Shown: positions 44,892-53,896 of the stretch, in pieces
Position numbering within the stretch: the stretch's first letter is position 1
Layout of the letters: each line of letters opens with the position of its first letter
Assembly (NCBI RefSeq): GCF_002591895.1
Contig: NZ_NISX01000001.1
Span: forward strand, 1-64,000
DNA: 64,000 bases
Source: Lacimicrobium alkaliphilum
GTDB taxonomy: Bacteria; Pseudomonadota; Gammaproteobacteria; Enterobacterales; Alteromonadaceae
Reading direction: 5' to 3'
Notes under the pieces: model-generated
What the model was told of the DNA's origin: nothing
Seen by the model: only the letters and a program-made list of their open reading frames with translations
The model's database searches: none
Made by a program: the position numbers and the translations under genes

Positions 44892-47800
44892 ATGAAAACC
44901 AGAATATCTTTGTTGTCGGCCGCTATACTGGCGTCCATGCAGGCAACGGCTGCTCCGGCAGACAGTTTGATCATCAGTGGCGTAGTAGATGGCCCCTTGC
45001 CCGGAGGCTTACCAAAGGCCGTTGAAATTTATGTTGCCAAAGACATTGATGATATCAGTCAATGTGGCCTTGGTTCGGCCAACAACGGTGGTGGTACCGA
45101 TGGTGAGGAGTTTACCTTCCCTTCAGGTGCTGTCAGTGCCGGTCAATATCTGTACGTGGCTTCCGAGTCTGCCGGTTTTAGTGATTTCTTTGGCTTTTCG
45201 CCCAACTACACCAGCAGTGCAGCCAACATTAATGGCGATGATGCCATTGAGCTGTTTTGTGATGGCGCTGTGGTAGATACCTTTGGTGAAACCGAAGTAG
45301 ATGGAACGGGACAGGCCTGGGAGCATCTTGATGGCTGGGCGTACCGGATAGCCGACACAGGCCCGGATGATGGGAATTTTGTTTTAGCGAACTGGCAGTT
45401 TAGCGGGCCGAATGCACTGGATGGCGAGAGTAGCAATGACTCGGCTGTGCTACCGTTTCCGCTGGCCAGTTTTACGGGGGATGGTGGTGGTTCGCCGGGC
45501 GATCCTGACCCGGTCGACCCGGATCCGGTTGAGCCAGGTGAAGGCGGCGAAGGACTGCTTTTCTCAGAATATGTTGAGGGCAGCAGTTTTAACAAGGCCA
45601 TTGAGCTGGCAAATACAACGGACGCTACGCTGGACTTAAGTGGCTATCAGGTTCTGCTGTATTCTAACAGCAATACCAATGCCGGCACTACGTTGGATCT
45701 TACCGGCTCACTGGCCGCTGGTGAGGTACTGGTTATTGCCAATTCCCAGGCAGCTGATGCGATTCAGGCCGTGGCGGATGTGATTTCCGGAGTCACTAAC
45801 TTTAACGGCAATGATGCGCTGGAACTTCGCTATAACAATACACTGGTCGACAGTATCGGTCAGGTTGGCAGCGGACAGAACTTTGGCAGCAATGTGACTC
45901 TGGTTCGCAAGGCTGATACCGCCGGGGATACGGATTCATCGGATACCTTTGTTGCCGCAGAGCAGTGGCAGGAATTTGCGTCTGATACCTTTACCTATCT
46001 GGGCAGCCACAACGGCGACGATGGTGGTGACACCCCTGTGGTTGAGTTATGGCAGTGTGGTGACCCGGCAACCCTGATCAGTCAGATTCAGGGCAGTGGT
46101 GATGTTTCGCCAGTGGCGTCTGAAAGCCACATTGTTGAAGCGGTGGTAACCGGTACCTTTACAAACCTGCAGGGCTATTTTGTTCAGGAAGAAGTCGCAG
46201 ACTGGGATAATGACGCGAATACTTCAGAAGGGGTGTTTGTCTATACCAATTCTGATCAGAATCTGCCTCAGCCGGGAACACTGGTAAGAGTGCAGGGCGA
46301 GGTGAGTGAGTTCTTTGATAAAACCCAGCTCACTGTCAGCGCTCCAGGTCTGGATTGTGGACAGGCAGATACGCCCACAATGAGCTTGTCACTGCCTTTC
46401 GCCGATGCGCAGCAGCCAGAGTCTTTAGAGGGGATGCTGGTTAGTTTTGAACACAGCCTGACGGTAACCGACAATTACAATCTGGGGCGCTATGGTGAAG
46501 TGACACTATCTAATGGCCGTACTTATATTCCGACTAACCTGCACCTGCCGGGTTCTGCAGTAGCCCAGTCTCTGGCGGAGGAAAATGCTCTCAACCGTAT
46601 TTTGCTGGACGATGGTATCAACGGTCAGAATCCCGAAACGGTGATTTATCCCACTGGTGGGCTGTCTGCATTTAATACCCTGCGTACCGGTGATCTGGTT
46701 AGTAGTCTTAGCGGCGTGCTCGATTATGGCTTTGGTGAATATCGCATTATTCCGGTTGAAGCACCGACTTTTGTGGCCAGTAACCCGAGAACACCAGCGC
46801 CGGAGATTGCCGAGGGCAACCTTAAAGTAGCCAGCCTGAATGTGCTGAACTTCTTTAATGGTGACGGTCAGGGTGGCGGCTTCCCGACACCAAGAGGTGC
46901 CGACAATTCACAAGAATATCAGCGTCAGCTGGATAAGCTGGTGTCTGCCATTCTGACCATGGATGCCGATGTTGTCGGGCTGATGGAAATTGAAAACGAT
47001 GGCTATGACCAGAACAGCGCCATCGCTCAGTTAACTGACGCACTCAATGCTCTGGCTGGCGAGTCTGTCTATGCATATGTGGATGCAGGTGGGCAGCTAG
47101 GTACTGATGCTATCGCAGTGGGTCTGCTGTATAAAACCGGTGCCGTTACGCCGGTGGGTGATGCGCGTATTCATCTGGATTCGGTCTATAACCGCCCGCC
47201 GCTGGCCCAGCGTTTCAGTAACGCCGGAGGCGGCGAACTGAGCGTTATCGTTAACCACTTTAAATCCAAAGGCGGTTGCGGCAGTGCCGATGGTCTGGAT
47301 CAGGACCAGGGCGACGGTCAGGCTTGTTTCAATGCCACTCGTGTAGCCCAGGCCCGGGCATTACTGGACTGGATAGCGACTGATGAGCAGCTCTCAAGTG
47401 AGAAAAACCATCTGGTTATTGGCGATTTAAATGCCTATGCCAAGGAAGATCCTATCCGTGCATTTACTGACAATGGCTTTACCAACCTGATCGAAGCCTA
47501 TGCCGGATCCGAGGCATACTCCTACGTGTTCAGAGGTGAAGCCGGGTATCTGGACCATGCTATTGCCAGTGACGACCTCGCCGCACAGGTGACCGATGTG
47601 GCTACCTGGCATATTAATGCCGACGAGCCACGTATTCTTGACTACAACACCGAGTACAAATCACAGCAACAGGTACTGGACTTCTATGCACCGGACAGCT
47701 ACCGCGCCTCGGATCATGACCCTGTTATCGTCACTTTGGACCTGCAGGCTGCAGAATTACAGGGTGATTTTGACGGTGATGGTGATGTGGATAGCAGCGA

Positions 47801-47942
47801 TATGAAAGGACTGATGCGGGCCATACTGACCCGACAAACCATTGATATGGCTTTCGATTTGAATGATGACGGTGTTATTAACACCCGCGACCTACAAATC
47901 ATGTACACGCTCTGTAGCCGAGCCAGCTGTGCCACTGAATAA
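44892..47942 (+). CDS. ExeM/NucH-type extracellular DNase with C-terminal dockerin
   Basis: Secreted endonuclease of 1016 residues. The signal peptide is at about 1-20, a first lamin-tail-like region at about 25-195, an Asp/Pro-rich linker (GDPDPVDPDPVEPGEGG) near 205, a second lamin-tail domain at about 223-375, an OB-fold region at about 390-640 and an exonuclease/endonuclease/phosphatase domain at about 650-955. Catalytic motifs are ASLNVLNFFNGDG, GLMEIEND, VNHFKSKGG, VIGDLNAYAKEDP and SDHDPVIV. The last about 60 residues form a type I dockerin with two calcium loops, DFDGDGDVDSSD and DLNDDGVINTRD. It is followed after 23 bases by a cohesin-like gene. Expected to degrade extracellular DNA for phosphate, nucleosides or biofilm release. 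Confidence 0.9.
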   Translation: MKTRISLLSAAILASMQATAAPADSLIISGVVDGPLPGGLPKAVEIYVAKDIDDISQCGLGSANNGGGTDGEEFTFPSGAVSAGQYLYVASESAGFSDFFGFSPNYTSSAANINGDDAIELFCDGAVVDTFGETEVDGTGQAWEHLDGWAYRIADTGPDDGNFVLANWQFSGPNALDGESSNDSAVLPFPLASFTGDGGGSPGDPDPVDPDPVEPGEGGEGLLFSEYVEGSSFNKAIELANTTDATLDLSGYQVLLYSNSNTNAGTTLDLTGSLAAGEVLVIANSQAADAIQAVADVISGVTNFNGNDALELRYNNTLVDSIGQVGSGQNFGSNVTLVRKADTAGDTDSSDTFVAAEQWQEFASDTFTYLGSHNGDDGGDTPVVELWQCGDPATLISQIQGSGDVSPVASESHIVEAVVTGTFTNLQGYFVQEEVADWDNDANTSEGVFVYTNSDQNLPQPGTLVRVQGEVSEFFDKTQLTVSAPGLDCGQADTPTMSLSLPFADAQQPESLEGMLVSFEHSLTVTDNYNLGRYGEVTLSNGRTYIPTNLHLPGSAVAQSLAEENALNRILLDDGINGQNPETVIYPTGGLSAFNTLRTGDLVSSLSGVLDYGFGEYRIIPVEAPTFVASNPRTPAPEIAEGNLKVASLNVLNFFNGDGQGGGFPTPRGADNSQEYQRQLDKLVSAILTMDADVVGLMEIENDGYDQNSAIAQLTDALNALAGESVYAYVDAGGQLGTDAIAVGLLYKTGAVTPVGDARIHLDSVYNRPPLAQRFSNAGGGELSVIVNHFKSKGGCGSADGLDQDQGDGQACFNATRVAQARALLDWIATDEQLSSEKNHLVIGDLNAYAKEDPIRAFTDNGFTNLIEAYAGSEAYSYVFRGEAGYLDHAIASDDLAAQVTDVATWHINADEPRILDYNTEYKSQQQVLDFYAPDSYRASDHDPVIVTLDLQAAELQGDFDGDGDVDSSDMKGLMRAILTRQTIDMAFDLNDDGVINTRDLQIMYTLCSRASCATE

Positions 47943-47965
47943 CAAATACTACTAAGGAAAAGACA

Positions 47966-48517
47966 ATGAAAAAACTTATTGCAATCTTAACGTTAACGCT
48001 GGGCTTTGGTGCTCAGGCAGCTCAAATTAACCTCAGTGTGGATCAGACCGATTACACCATCGGAGACGAAATCACCGTCAATCTGAGCGCTACCGACCTG
48101 GTGGATGTGGCGGCATTTGAGTTTGATTTGCTGTTCGATACCGGCAGTTTTGGACTGAGTGCGGGCGATTCTGTGGTTGCGGATAGCTCAGATCTGTCAT
48201 CGGCTATCTTATTTGAAAACTTTGCCTTTGCGGACGGTGCGGAAACGGGACTGGGTTTTGGTTTCTTCGACATTTTCTCCCTGAATGGAGAGGCGTTGAT
48301 AGCCAGCTTTACCTTAACGGCACAGGCGCTGGGTAACTTTGACTTTGCACTGGCAAACGGGGTATTCAGCGATTCTCTGTTTGATGATGTTCCGGTTAGC
48401 TTTTCAGGTAACTCGTCGGTTAATGTTACGGCCGCAGAGGTTTCAGAACCTGCGAGTCTGGCATTGTTCGGGCTGGCTCTGACCGGCTTCGTTGTGGCAC
48501 GCAGAAAGCGCAGTTAA
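47966..48517 (+). CDS. Cohesin-like domain protein with PEP-CTERM sorting signal
   Basis: A 183-residue exported protein. It has a signal peptide (about 1-18), a single beta-sandwich domain (about 19-155) with cohesin-style features (VDQTDYTIGDEITVNLSATDLVDVAAFEFDLLFDT compressed around residues 25-55, later GEALIASFTLTAQALG), and a C-terminal PEP-CTERM tail: SEPASLALFGLAL, a hydrophobic helix and a basic end (ARRKRS). PEP-CTERM proteins are processed by an exosortase and kept at the surface or in the matrix. It lies directly after a dockerin-bearing nuclease, so the natural reading is a cognate surface anchor. Cohesin assignment is by pattern, not by search. Confidence 0.78.
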   Translation: MKKLIAILTLTLGFGAQAAQINLSVDQTDYTIGDEITVNLSATDLVDVAAFEFDLLFDTGSFGLSAGDSVVADSSDLSSAILFENFAFADGAETGLGFGFFDIFSLNGEALIASFTLTAQALGNFDFALANGVFSDSLFDDVPVSFSGNSSVNVTAAEVSEPASLALFGLALTGFVVARRKRS

Positions 48518-48537
48518 ACTTCACGCGCACGCGCAAG

Positions 48538-48560
48538 AGCCCTGCTTCGGCGGGGCTTTT
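48538..48560 (+). terminator. Terminator after the cohesin gene
   Basis: An 8-bp stem (AGCCCTGC/GCGGGGCT, with one G-T pair) has a stable TTCG loop and is followed by TTT. It ends the nuclease-cohesin transcript before the second nuclease gene. Confidence 0.88.
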
Positions 48561-48589
48561 GTGCATCTGTTATTACTAGTGGATTTTAA

Positions 48590-50065
48590 ATGAACCAACA
48601 ACTTCGATACCTCTTCATCATTTTTTTTCTGGCTGTGTCAGCGCTGCAGGCAGGTTGTGCAGAACAATCAGATGTAACGCTTTCAGAGCCTGTTGTGCTG
48701 TCGCTACCTTTTAGCAGTTACGAGCAGGTTGCAGCATTAGACGGAAAACACGTGACGTTTAATCAGCCATTGACAGTGATAGACAGTTACAACCTGCATC
48801 GTTTTGGAGAGCTGACACTTTCTCATCAACGGCAGTTCGTTCCGACCAACCTATACTTGCCTGGCTCTTCTCAGGCGGCAGCACTGGAACAGCATAACCA
48901 ATTGAACCGTATCCGGTTGCTGGATCACAGTGATCAGGAATATCCTGAAAAAATACCTTATCCAGGCGAAGCGTTAAGTGCGAATAATACAGTGCGTGTT
49001 GGTGATCAGGTGGTTTCTGTTACTGGTGTTTTGCAGCTATCAGACCAGAAAATTACTCTGCGCCCTGTTGAACAGCCTGAATTTATAGCAGCCAATCCAC
49101 GCCTGCAGAGGCCGGAGTTGCGCAGCGGAAATCTTCGTATCGCCAGCCTTAATCTGCTCAACCTGTTTAACGGTGACGGTCAGGGCGGTGATTTCCCTAC
49201 CCCCAGAGGGGCCGATAATCCTGAGGAATATCAGCGTCAGTTAGCCAAGTTAGTAGCCTCTGTTGCGGCGATGGATGCTGATATTATCGGACTTATGGAA
49301 CTGGAGAACGATGGTTTTGGCCAGTTCAGTACTATCGCCCAGTTCACTGAGGCATTAAATCATGCTGTTGGTGAAAACCGTTATGCTTTTGTTGATGCCG
49401 GAGCACCATTGGGTGATGACGTGATTGCGGTGGGTTTGTTGTATCGCCCACAAGTGGTTTCGCTGATGTCCACAGCAAAAATTAGCCCGGATAAGGTTTT
49501 TGACCGGCCACCACTGGCTCAGGTATTTCAGCATAAGGCTTCGGGAGAGTCACTCACTGTAGTGGTCAACCATTTTAAATCCAAGGGCAGTTGCCATAGG
49601 GCTGAGGGACTGAATCAGGACCAGAATGATGGACAGGGCTGCTTCAATGCAAAACGCCAGCTACAGACTAACCGATTGATAACATGGCTGGATACTGAGC
49701 CAGATCTCAACAGCAACGGAAAGCAACTGGTGATGGGTGATTTGAATGCCTATGCCATGGAAGACCCCATCCGCGCGTTTGCGGCTCATGGATATAAGGA
49801 TTTGGTGGGGCATTTTGCCGGTGACAAAGCCTATAGCTATGTTTATAGAGGTCAGTCCGGCTACATTGACCATGCGCTGGCCAGTCGACAACTATTCACA
49901 AAAGTAATCGATGCGGCCGCTTGGCATAGCAATGCCGATGAACCCCGGGCACTGGATTACAACACTGAGAATAAAACCGCTGGGCAGTCTCAGTCGCTCT
50001 ATGCAAAAGACGGCTACAGAGCGTCGGACCATGACCCCGTGCTAATCAGCATTAAATTTGATTAA
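48590..50065 (+). CDS. ExeM-like endonuclease lipoprotein, paralogue of the dockerin nuclease
   Basis: A 491-residue lipoprotein. The N-terminal hydrophobic stretch ends in LQAGC (Cys22 probably lipidated, followed by Ala, compatible with outer-membrane sorting). It then follows the large nuclease closely: OB-like region (about 35-185), then the nuclease domain with ASLNLLNLFNGDG, GLMELEND, VNHFKSKGS, VMGDLNAYAMEDP and SDHDPVLI, all catalytic motifs kept. It lacks the lamin-tail domains and the dockerin. It is clearly a tandem paralogue that anchors by lipid instead. It may act on oligonucleotides at the cell surface (inference). Confidence 0.88.
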   Translation: MNQQLRYLFIIFFLAVSALQAGCAEQSDVTLSEPVVLSLPFSSYEQVAALDGKHVTFNQPLTVIDSYNLHRFGELTLSHQRQFVPTNLYLPGSSQAAALEQHNQLNRIRLLDHSDQEYPEKIPYPGEALSANNTVRVGDQVVSVTGVLQLSDQKITLRPVEQPEFIAANPRLQRPELRSGNLRIASLNLLNLFNGDGQGGDFPTPRGADNPEEYQRQLAKLVASVAAMDADIIGLMELENDGFGQFSTIAQFTEALNHAVGENRYAFVDAGAPLGDDVIAVGLLYRPQVVSLMSTAKISPDKVFDRPPLAQVFQHKASGESLTVVVNHFKSKGSCHRAEGLNQDQNDGQGCFNAKRQLQTNRLITWLDTEPDLNSNGKQLVMGDLNAYAMEDPIRAFAAHGYKDLVGHFAGDKAYSYVYRGQSGYIDHALASRQLFTKVIDAAAWHSNADEPRALDYNTENKTAGQSQSLYAKDGYRASDHDPVLISIKFD

Positions 50066-50116
50066 GCAGCACTAATCAGGGCATCCTTGTGCTAATAATC
50101 ACTCCCGGATACCCTG

Positions 50117-50434
50117 ATGGCTAATTATTCATTAACACAGCGCTGGCGCCATTTTAAGCTTAAGCTCAACAAGCAATTGGTGGCACAGACCGTTACTGCT
50201 CAATTACTGAGACAAATCATCAGAGATTATCAGGCACAGGGCTGGGAACGGGATCGTATGCACAGTGAAGTAGATACAGAGAAATGTTTCGACGTTCTGA
50301 GTCTTCGAAAAGGTAACAGCCAATTGGATTTTAGATTGCCCGATGAACAGGGCGGCGAAATCTGCGGCCCTGATAATGCGCTTTCTGCACTGGCTCGCCA
50401 GTACCAGTTGGCGACCACCCGGACTCCGGATTAA
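50117..50434 (+). CDS. Hypothetical 105-residue protein
   Basis: Not recognised. A soluble, Gln/Arg-rich protein with no signal peptide, with an N-terminal basic helix (SLTQRWRHFKLKLNKQLVAQ), KCFDVLSLRKGNSQLDFRLPDEQGG in the middle, and an Ala/Leu-rich end. It lies 51 bases after the lipoprotein nuclease and 41 before a Crp/Fnr-type regulator, on the same strand. The ribosome binding site is weak. It is probably a real cytoplasmic protein of unknown role. Confidence 0.55.
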   Translation: MANYSLTQRWRHFKLKLNKQLVAQTVTAQLLRQIIRDYQAQGWERDRMHSEVDTEKCFDVLSLRKGNSQLDFRLPDEQGGEICGPDNALSALARQYQLATTRTPD

Positions 50435-50475
50435 ATACCCTCATCATATCTCGTTGCACAATCAGGAGGCCGGTA

Positions 50476-51087
50476 TTGACGCCACAACAAACAACTGAGG
50501 CATCACAGGCCGCATACGCGGCACTAAGACAAAGTCTGAATCAGTACGCCACTATTAGCGATGATACCTGGAAGGCGTTCAGGCCGTTATGCCGGTACCG
50601 CGAACTGTCCGCCAGGGCTCTTTTGTACAGTGTCGGTCAGCACCCGGACAGTTTTAGCTACGTGTTTACTGGTCTGTTTAGGGTGTTTATTAGTGATGCG
50701 CAGGGTAATGAATACAATAAAAACTTCTTTGCCGAAGGCAGTTTTCCCGGATGTATGACGGCCCTGCTGACCGGAGAGCCTTCTCAGTTCAGTGTCCAGG
50801 CTCTGGAGCCGGTGCAGATCATCGAAATTGACTTTAACGGGTATCGGGCATTGCTGGATAGCAATATAGAACTGATGCGCTTTCAGATACGTTATCTTGA
50901 ACAACACTGGTTGCAAGCCAAAGACACCCGCGAGGTGGAAATTGTGCAGCAGGGGGCCAGTCAACGATATCGCAGCTTTTTACGTCAGTACCCGGATCTG
51001 CACCGGCGTCTTGCGCAGTATCATATTGCATCTCATCTGGGCATTACCCCCACCCAGCTAAGCCGGATTCGACGTAATATCCTTTAG
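50476..51087 (+). CDS. Crp/Fnr family transcriptional regulator
   Basis: A 203-residue regulator with an N-terminal cyclic-nucleotide-binding-fold domain (about 35-140; LLYSVGQHPDSFSYVFTGLFRVF, then EGSFPGCMTALLTGEPSQFSVQALEP) and a short C-terminal helix-turn-helix (IASHLGITPTQLSRIRRNIL). The HTH resembles the compact type found in many Bacteroidota and Shewanella regulators, not CRP itself. It starts at a TTG, supported by a perfect AGGAGG six bases upstream. It probably controls the adjacent nitroreductase-YdcZ-GNAT genes. The ligand is unknown. Confidence 0.88.
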   Translation: MTPQQTTEASQAAYAALRQSLNQYATISDDTWKAFRPLCRYRELSARALLYSVGQHPDSFSYVFTGLFRVFISDAQGNEYNKNFFAEGSFPGCMTALLTGEPSQFSVQALEPVQIIEIDFNGYRALLDSNIELMRFQIRYLEQHWLQAKDTREVEIVQQGASQRYRSFLRQYPDLHRRLAQYHIASHLGITPTQLSRIRRNIL

Positions 51088-51219
51088 CTTTTTTCCAAAG
51101 CGCTATTAACCAAGCAAATGAATGTTTTTCATCTACGGCGTTTTATCAACCTATGTAAATGAGTTTGTTGTTTGGCGTCATTATGCTTGTGCTCTTTACA
51201 CAATAAAGAGAGACAAGAT

Positions 51220-51846
51220 ATGAAGGTATTAGACGCACTAAACTGGCGCTATGCGGTACGCAACTTCTCTGACGAGCAAATTCCCCGTGAAGATCTGGAA
51301 ATCTTATTACAAGCTGTGAGGATGAGTCCCAGTGCATTTGGTCTGCAACCCTATCGCCTGATCGTAATCAGCAACAAATCGCTGCGTAAGCAACTACTGG
51401 CACACTCAATGGGTCAGAGCAAAGTAGTGGACTGTTCTGATCTTGTTGTTTTTGCTGCACAGACCGATGTCAGCGAACACACTGTACAAGCCTATATGGA
51501 GCAGCTAATCAGGCTCAGGCAGGTCGCACCTGAGTCTGTTGAGGCCTTTCAGCAACAGATTAACGGTTTTCTTTCATCCTTGTTGCCACAGCAAAAAGCC
51601 GAGTGGGCACATCAACAAGCATACATCGCACTGGGTAACTTACTTACCAGTGCAGCAATGATGAAAATCGATAGTTGCCCGATGACCGGATTTGACCCGC
51701 AGGGCTATGACCAGGTTCTGGACCTCAATCGCCAGCAGCTTACCACCACCGCCATCTGTGCACTGGGACGCCGTCACTCACAAGATAATTATGCACAACT
51801 GGCGAAAGTGCGTCTGGATACAGACGAATTCATTCTGCGGAGTTAA
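51220..51846 (+). CDS. Nitroreductase family NAD(P)H oxidoreductase
   Basis: FMN-dependent oxidoreductase of 208 residues, NfsB-like. Visible motifs are LNWRYAVRNFSDEQIP (FMN-binding Arg residues), LLQAVRMSPSAFGLQPYRLIVI and a late YIALGNLLTSAAMMKIDSCPMTGFD, ending ALGRRH. It could reduce nitroaromatics, quinones or flavins. The ATG at 51220 is chosen over the open frame at 51172 because it starts the domain and follows a purine-rich AAGAGAGACAAG. It is followed after four bases by the YdcZ-type gene, so they form one operon. Confidence 0.88.
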   Translation: MKVLDALNWRYAVRNFSDEQIPREDLEILLQAVRMSPSAFGLQPYRLIVISNKSLRKQLLAHSMGQSKVVDCSDLVVFAAQTDVSEHTVQAYMEQLIRLRQVAPESVEAFQQQINGFLSSLLPQQKAEWAHQQAYIALGNLLTSAAMMKIDSCPMTGFDPQGYDQVLDLNRQQLTTTAICALGRRHSQDNYAQLAKVRLDTDEFILRS

Positions 51847-51850
51847 GGTG

Positions 51851-52291
51851 ATGATGCTGTTTATAGTACTGGCAGTGCTGGCCGGTGTTGCCATTGCGAC
51901 CCAGGCCAGTATGAATGCTTACCTTGGGGTATTGTTAAAAGACTCTTTATTGGGCACCGCTATTGCGTTCGCCAGCAGCTGTCTGTTTTGCGTGCTGGCG
52001 ATTGCATTGTGGACCAAGGCACTGCCGAGTGTTTCAGTAATCCGCGCCGTGCCGCTATACCTGTGGTTTGGTGGCGGTATGTTAAGCGCATTTGGGGTGG
52101 GGATGTTGTATTTTCTTATTCCCAAACTTGGGGGCGGACCATTGATGGCTTATGCGCTGACCGGACAATTGCTGATGGCGACAGTGGCCAGCCATTATGG
52201 ATGGTTTAACTTCCCCGTTAAACCGTTGGACCTGCCAAGGATCGGCGGCATTATTGCCCTGGTTGTGGCGTTGATTTTATTGAGAAAATGA
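51851..52291 (+). CDS. DMT-superfamily membrane protein (YdcZ/DUF606)
   Basis: A 146-residue protein of five helices, one DMT half-unit of the YdcZ/DUF606 type: LAGVAIATQASMNAYLGVLLKDSLLGTAIAF near the start and KLGGGPLMAYALTGQLLMATVASHYGWF in the middle. Family members are thought to export small metabolites. The start is 51851 or 51854; AAGG at 51845 fits the second slightly better. Its end overlaps the GNAT start by four bases (ATGA). Confidence 0.85.
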   Translation: MMLFIVLAVLAGVAIATQASMNAYLGVLLKDSLLGTAIAFASSCLFCVLAIALWTKALPSVSVIRAVPLYLWFGGGMLSAFGVGMLYFLIPKLGGGPLMAYALTGQLLMATVASHYGWFNFPVKPLDLPRIGGIIALVVALILLRK

Positions 52292-53013
52292 GCATGAATA
52301 CTAACCAACTCAAGCAAGCCAATATTGATAACCTTAGCGCCCTGTGGCAAACCCTGGGCAGTCATAGCAGCAAAGATAGTCGGGGCAACAGGGTACATTG
52401 CTCAGCCAGCTGGCCACATCGTTGTTGGTCAGACTTTCCTGTGCGGCTGTTTCCCGGCGCATTTTTAGCACCACAGAGCATTGTGCCGGTCTGGCAGGTG
52501 GGGGAGCAAAGTCGCGAACAGGAGCAGGCCCTGGAAGAGCAGGGTTTTACTGTCGCGTTTGAGCAGCAGGCTATGGTGCTAGAGCTAAACCCCCCGGCTG
52601 AGTGTCAGACTGATAATGACATCACCATTATTAACAGCGAGGCAGATATTATAGTCTGGACGAGCATCGCCAGTGCTGCCTTTGGTTATATCATTGACCC
52701 TGATGTGATCCTGCGGGGTAACCAGGCCCCAAATCTGCAACTGATGCTGGGGTATGCGCAACAGCGTCCGGCTGTAACCGCACTGCTATATCAAACCGAC
52801 GATATTGTGGGTGTGCATCAGCTTGGGGTGACACCAGAGTTCAGAGGAAAAGGGCTGGCAAGCAAAATGATGGCAGCCCTATTAGGCAGCGACATGGTTC
52901 GCCGCTCAAAATGGATGGTGTTGCAAGCTTCTGCGGCAGGTGAGCCCATGTATCGTAAGCTGGGATTCCGGCCGCAGTTCAGAATTCGCAATTATCAGCG
53001 TCAAAAACCATGA
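52288..53013 (+). CDS. GNAT family N-acetyltransferase
   Basis: A 241-residue protein. The C-terminal GNAT domain (about 110-238) has the acetyl-CoA motif VHQLGVTPEFRGKGLASKMM and the late QASAAGEPMYRKLGF. The N-terminal about 100 residues (CSASWPHRCWSDFP, FPGAFLAP) are less typical and may form a second degenerate GNAT-like fold. It is translationally coupled to the YdcZ-type gene. The acceptor is unknown; an acetyltransferase with a small exporter and a nitroreductase suggests detoxification. Confidence 0.82.
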   Translation: MSMNTNQLKQANIDNLSALWQTLGSHSSKDSRGNRVHCSASWPHRCWSDFPVRLFPGAFLAPQSIVPVWQVGEQSREQEQALEEQGFTVAFEQQAMVLELNPPAECQTDNDITIINSEADIIVWTSIASAAFGYIIDPDVILRGNQAPNLQLMLGYAQQRPAVTALLYQTDDIVGVHQLGVTPEFRGKGLASKMMAALLGSDMVRRSKWMVLQASAAGEPMYRKLGFRPQFRIRNYQRQKP

Positions 53014-53049
53014 TGGGCTTTAATGGCATGGTCTGAGCAGGAACTGAAA

Positions 53050-53871
53050 TCAGGGCTTGATTGCATATTTTCTCAGTAACTCCTGCCAGGCCTCTGTGTT
53101 CAATGCCGAGGTAAGCCACTGATGCAAGTCCGGGCGGTTGGCTGGTAACATTACCTGCAGCGTAAAGCTATTATAAGGCAGTTTAAACACATGGAGCTTA
53201 TCGGCCAATCCGTTGGTGTCGTTGTTTACCAGATAATTCAACGTACTCCGGCGCACCAGGGTAATATCGGCGCGCCCCTTTGCCACACGTTGCAGCACGG
53301 CAAGGTTACTGGACCCGTTATCCCGTATAAGCTGCTTATCCTGCATCATTTCGCCCAGCACCCCTGGGTACTGATGCCCGTGCAATGCGGCAAATGTCAG
53401 CCCGGATAAAGATGAAGGGCCATCATATTCAATAGGATTTTGCCGTGATGAAACCAGAAGATCGGCATCGTCAAAAAGTGGGACCCAGTTAAAGGTGTCG
53501 CTATTCTCTGCGCTCCAGCCCCACTGCGGGATAACACCAAACAGCATCCAGTTGTTATCACATTGAATGGTGTTTGAAGGGCAGCTCCCATTTAACCAGT
53601 GCTTCAGTTCCCAATCGAGTCTCTTTCTGGGTCTTATCTCTACCCTGACCTGAGGAACATCTTTTTGCTGCATCAGCAATTGTGCCAGATTAAACGCCAG
53701 TCCACCCTGCGCAGAATTGATATCACCTGTTATAAAAGGGGGTTGCTGATGGTAGAGGTACATTTTCAGAGATTCAGTCCGCGAGGCGGATAATGTGTTG
53801 CTACCAAATAACCCGATGGTGAGACAAAAAAGTAATATTAAATTGTGAGACTGTTGTTTGAACCTCTGCAT
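53050..53871 (-). CDS. Periplasmic solute-binding protein (amino-acid-type, family 3)
   Basis: A 273-residue exported protein with a signal peptide (about 1-30). It shows the two-lobe pattern of family 3 solute-binding proteins (LYHQQPPFI near the start, LSGLTFAALHGHQYPGVL, RVAKGRADITLVRRSTLNYLV). No ABC permease or ATPase lies nearby, and two cysteines (SCPSNTIQC) could form a disulfide. It lies 25 bases downstream of a chemoreceptor gene on the same strand, so it may feed a signalling role rather than transport. The ligand is unknown. Confidence 0.75.
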   Translation of the reverse strand: MQRFKQQSHNLILLFCLTIGLFGSNTLSASRTESLKMYLYHQQPPFITGDINSAQGGLAFNLAQLLMQQKDVPQVRVEIRPRKRLDWELKHWLNGSCPSNTIQCDNNWMLFGVIPQWGWSAENSDTFNWVPLFDDADLLVSSRQNPIEYDGPSSLSGLTFAALHGHQYPGVLGEMMQDKQLIRDNGSSNLAVLQRVAKGRADITLVRRSTLNYLVNNDTNGLADKLHVFKLPYNSFTLQVMLPANRPDLHQWLTSALNTEAWQELLRKYAIKP

Positions 53872-53896
53872 CAGTTTCCCTTTCTATGCCTGAATA

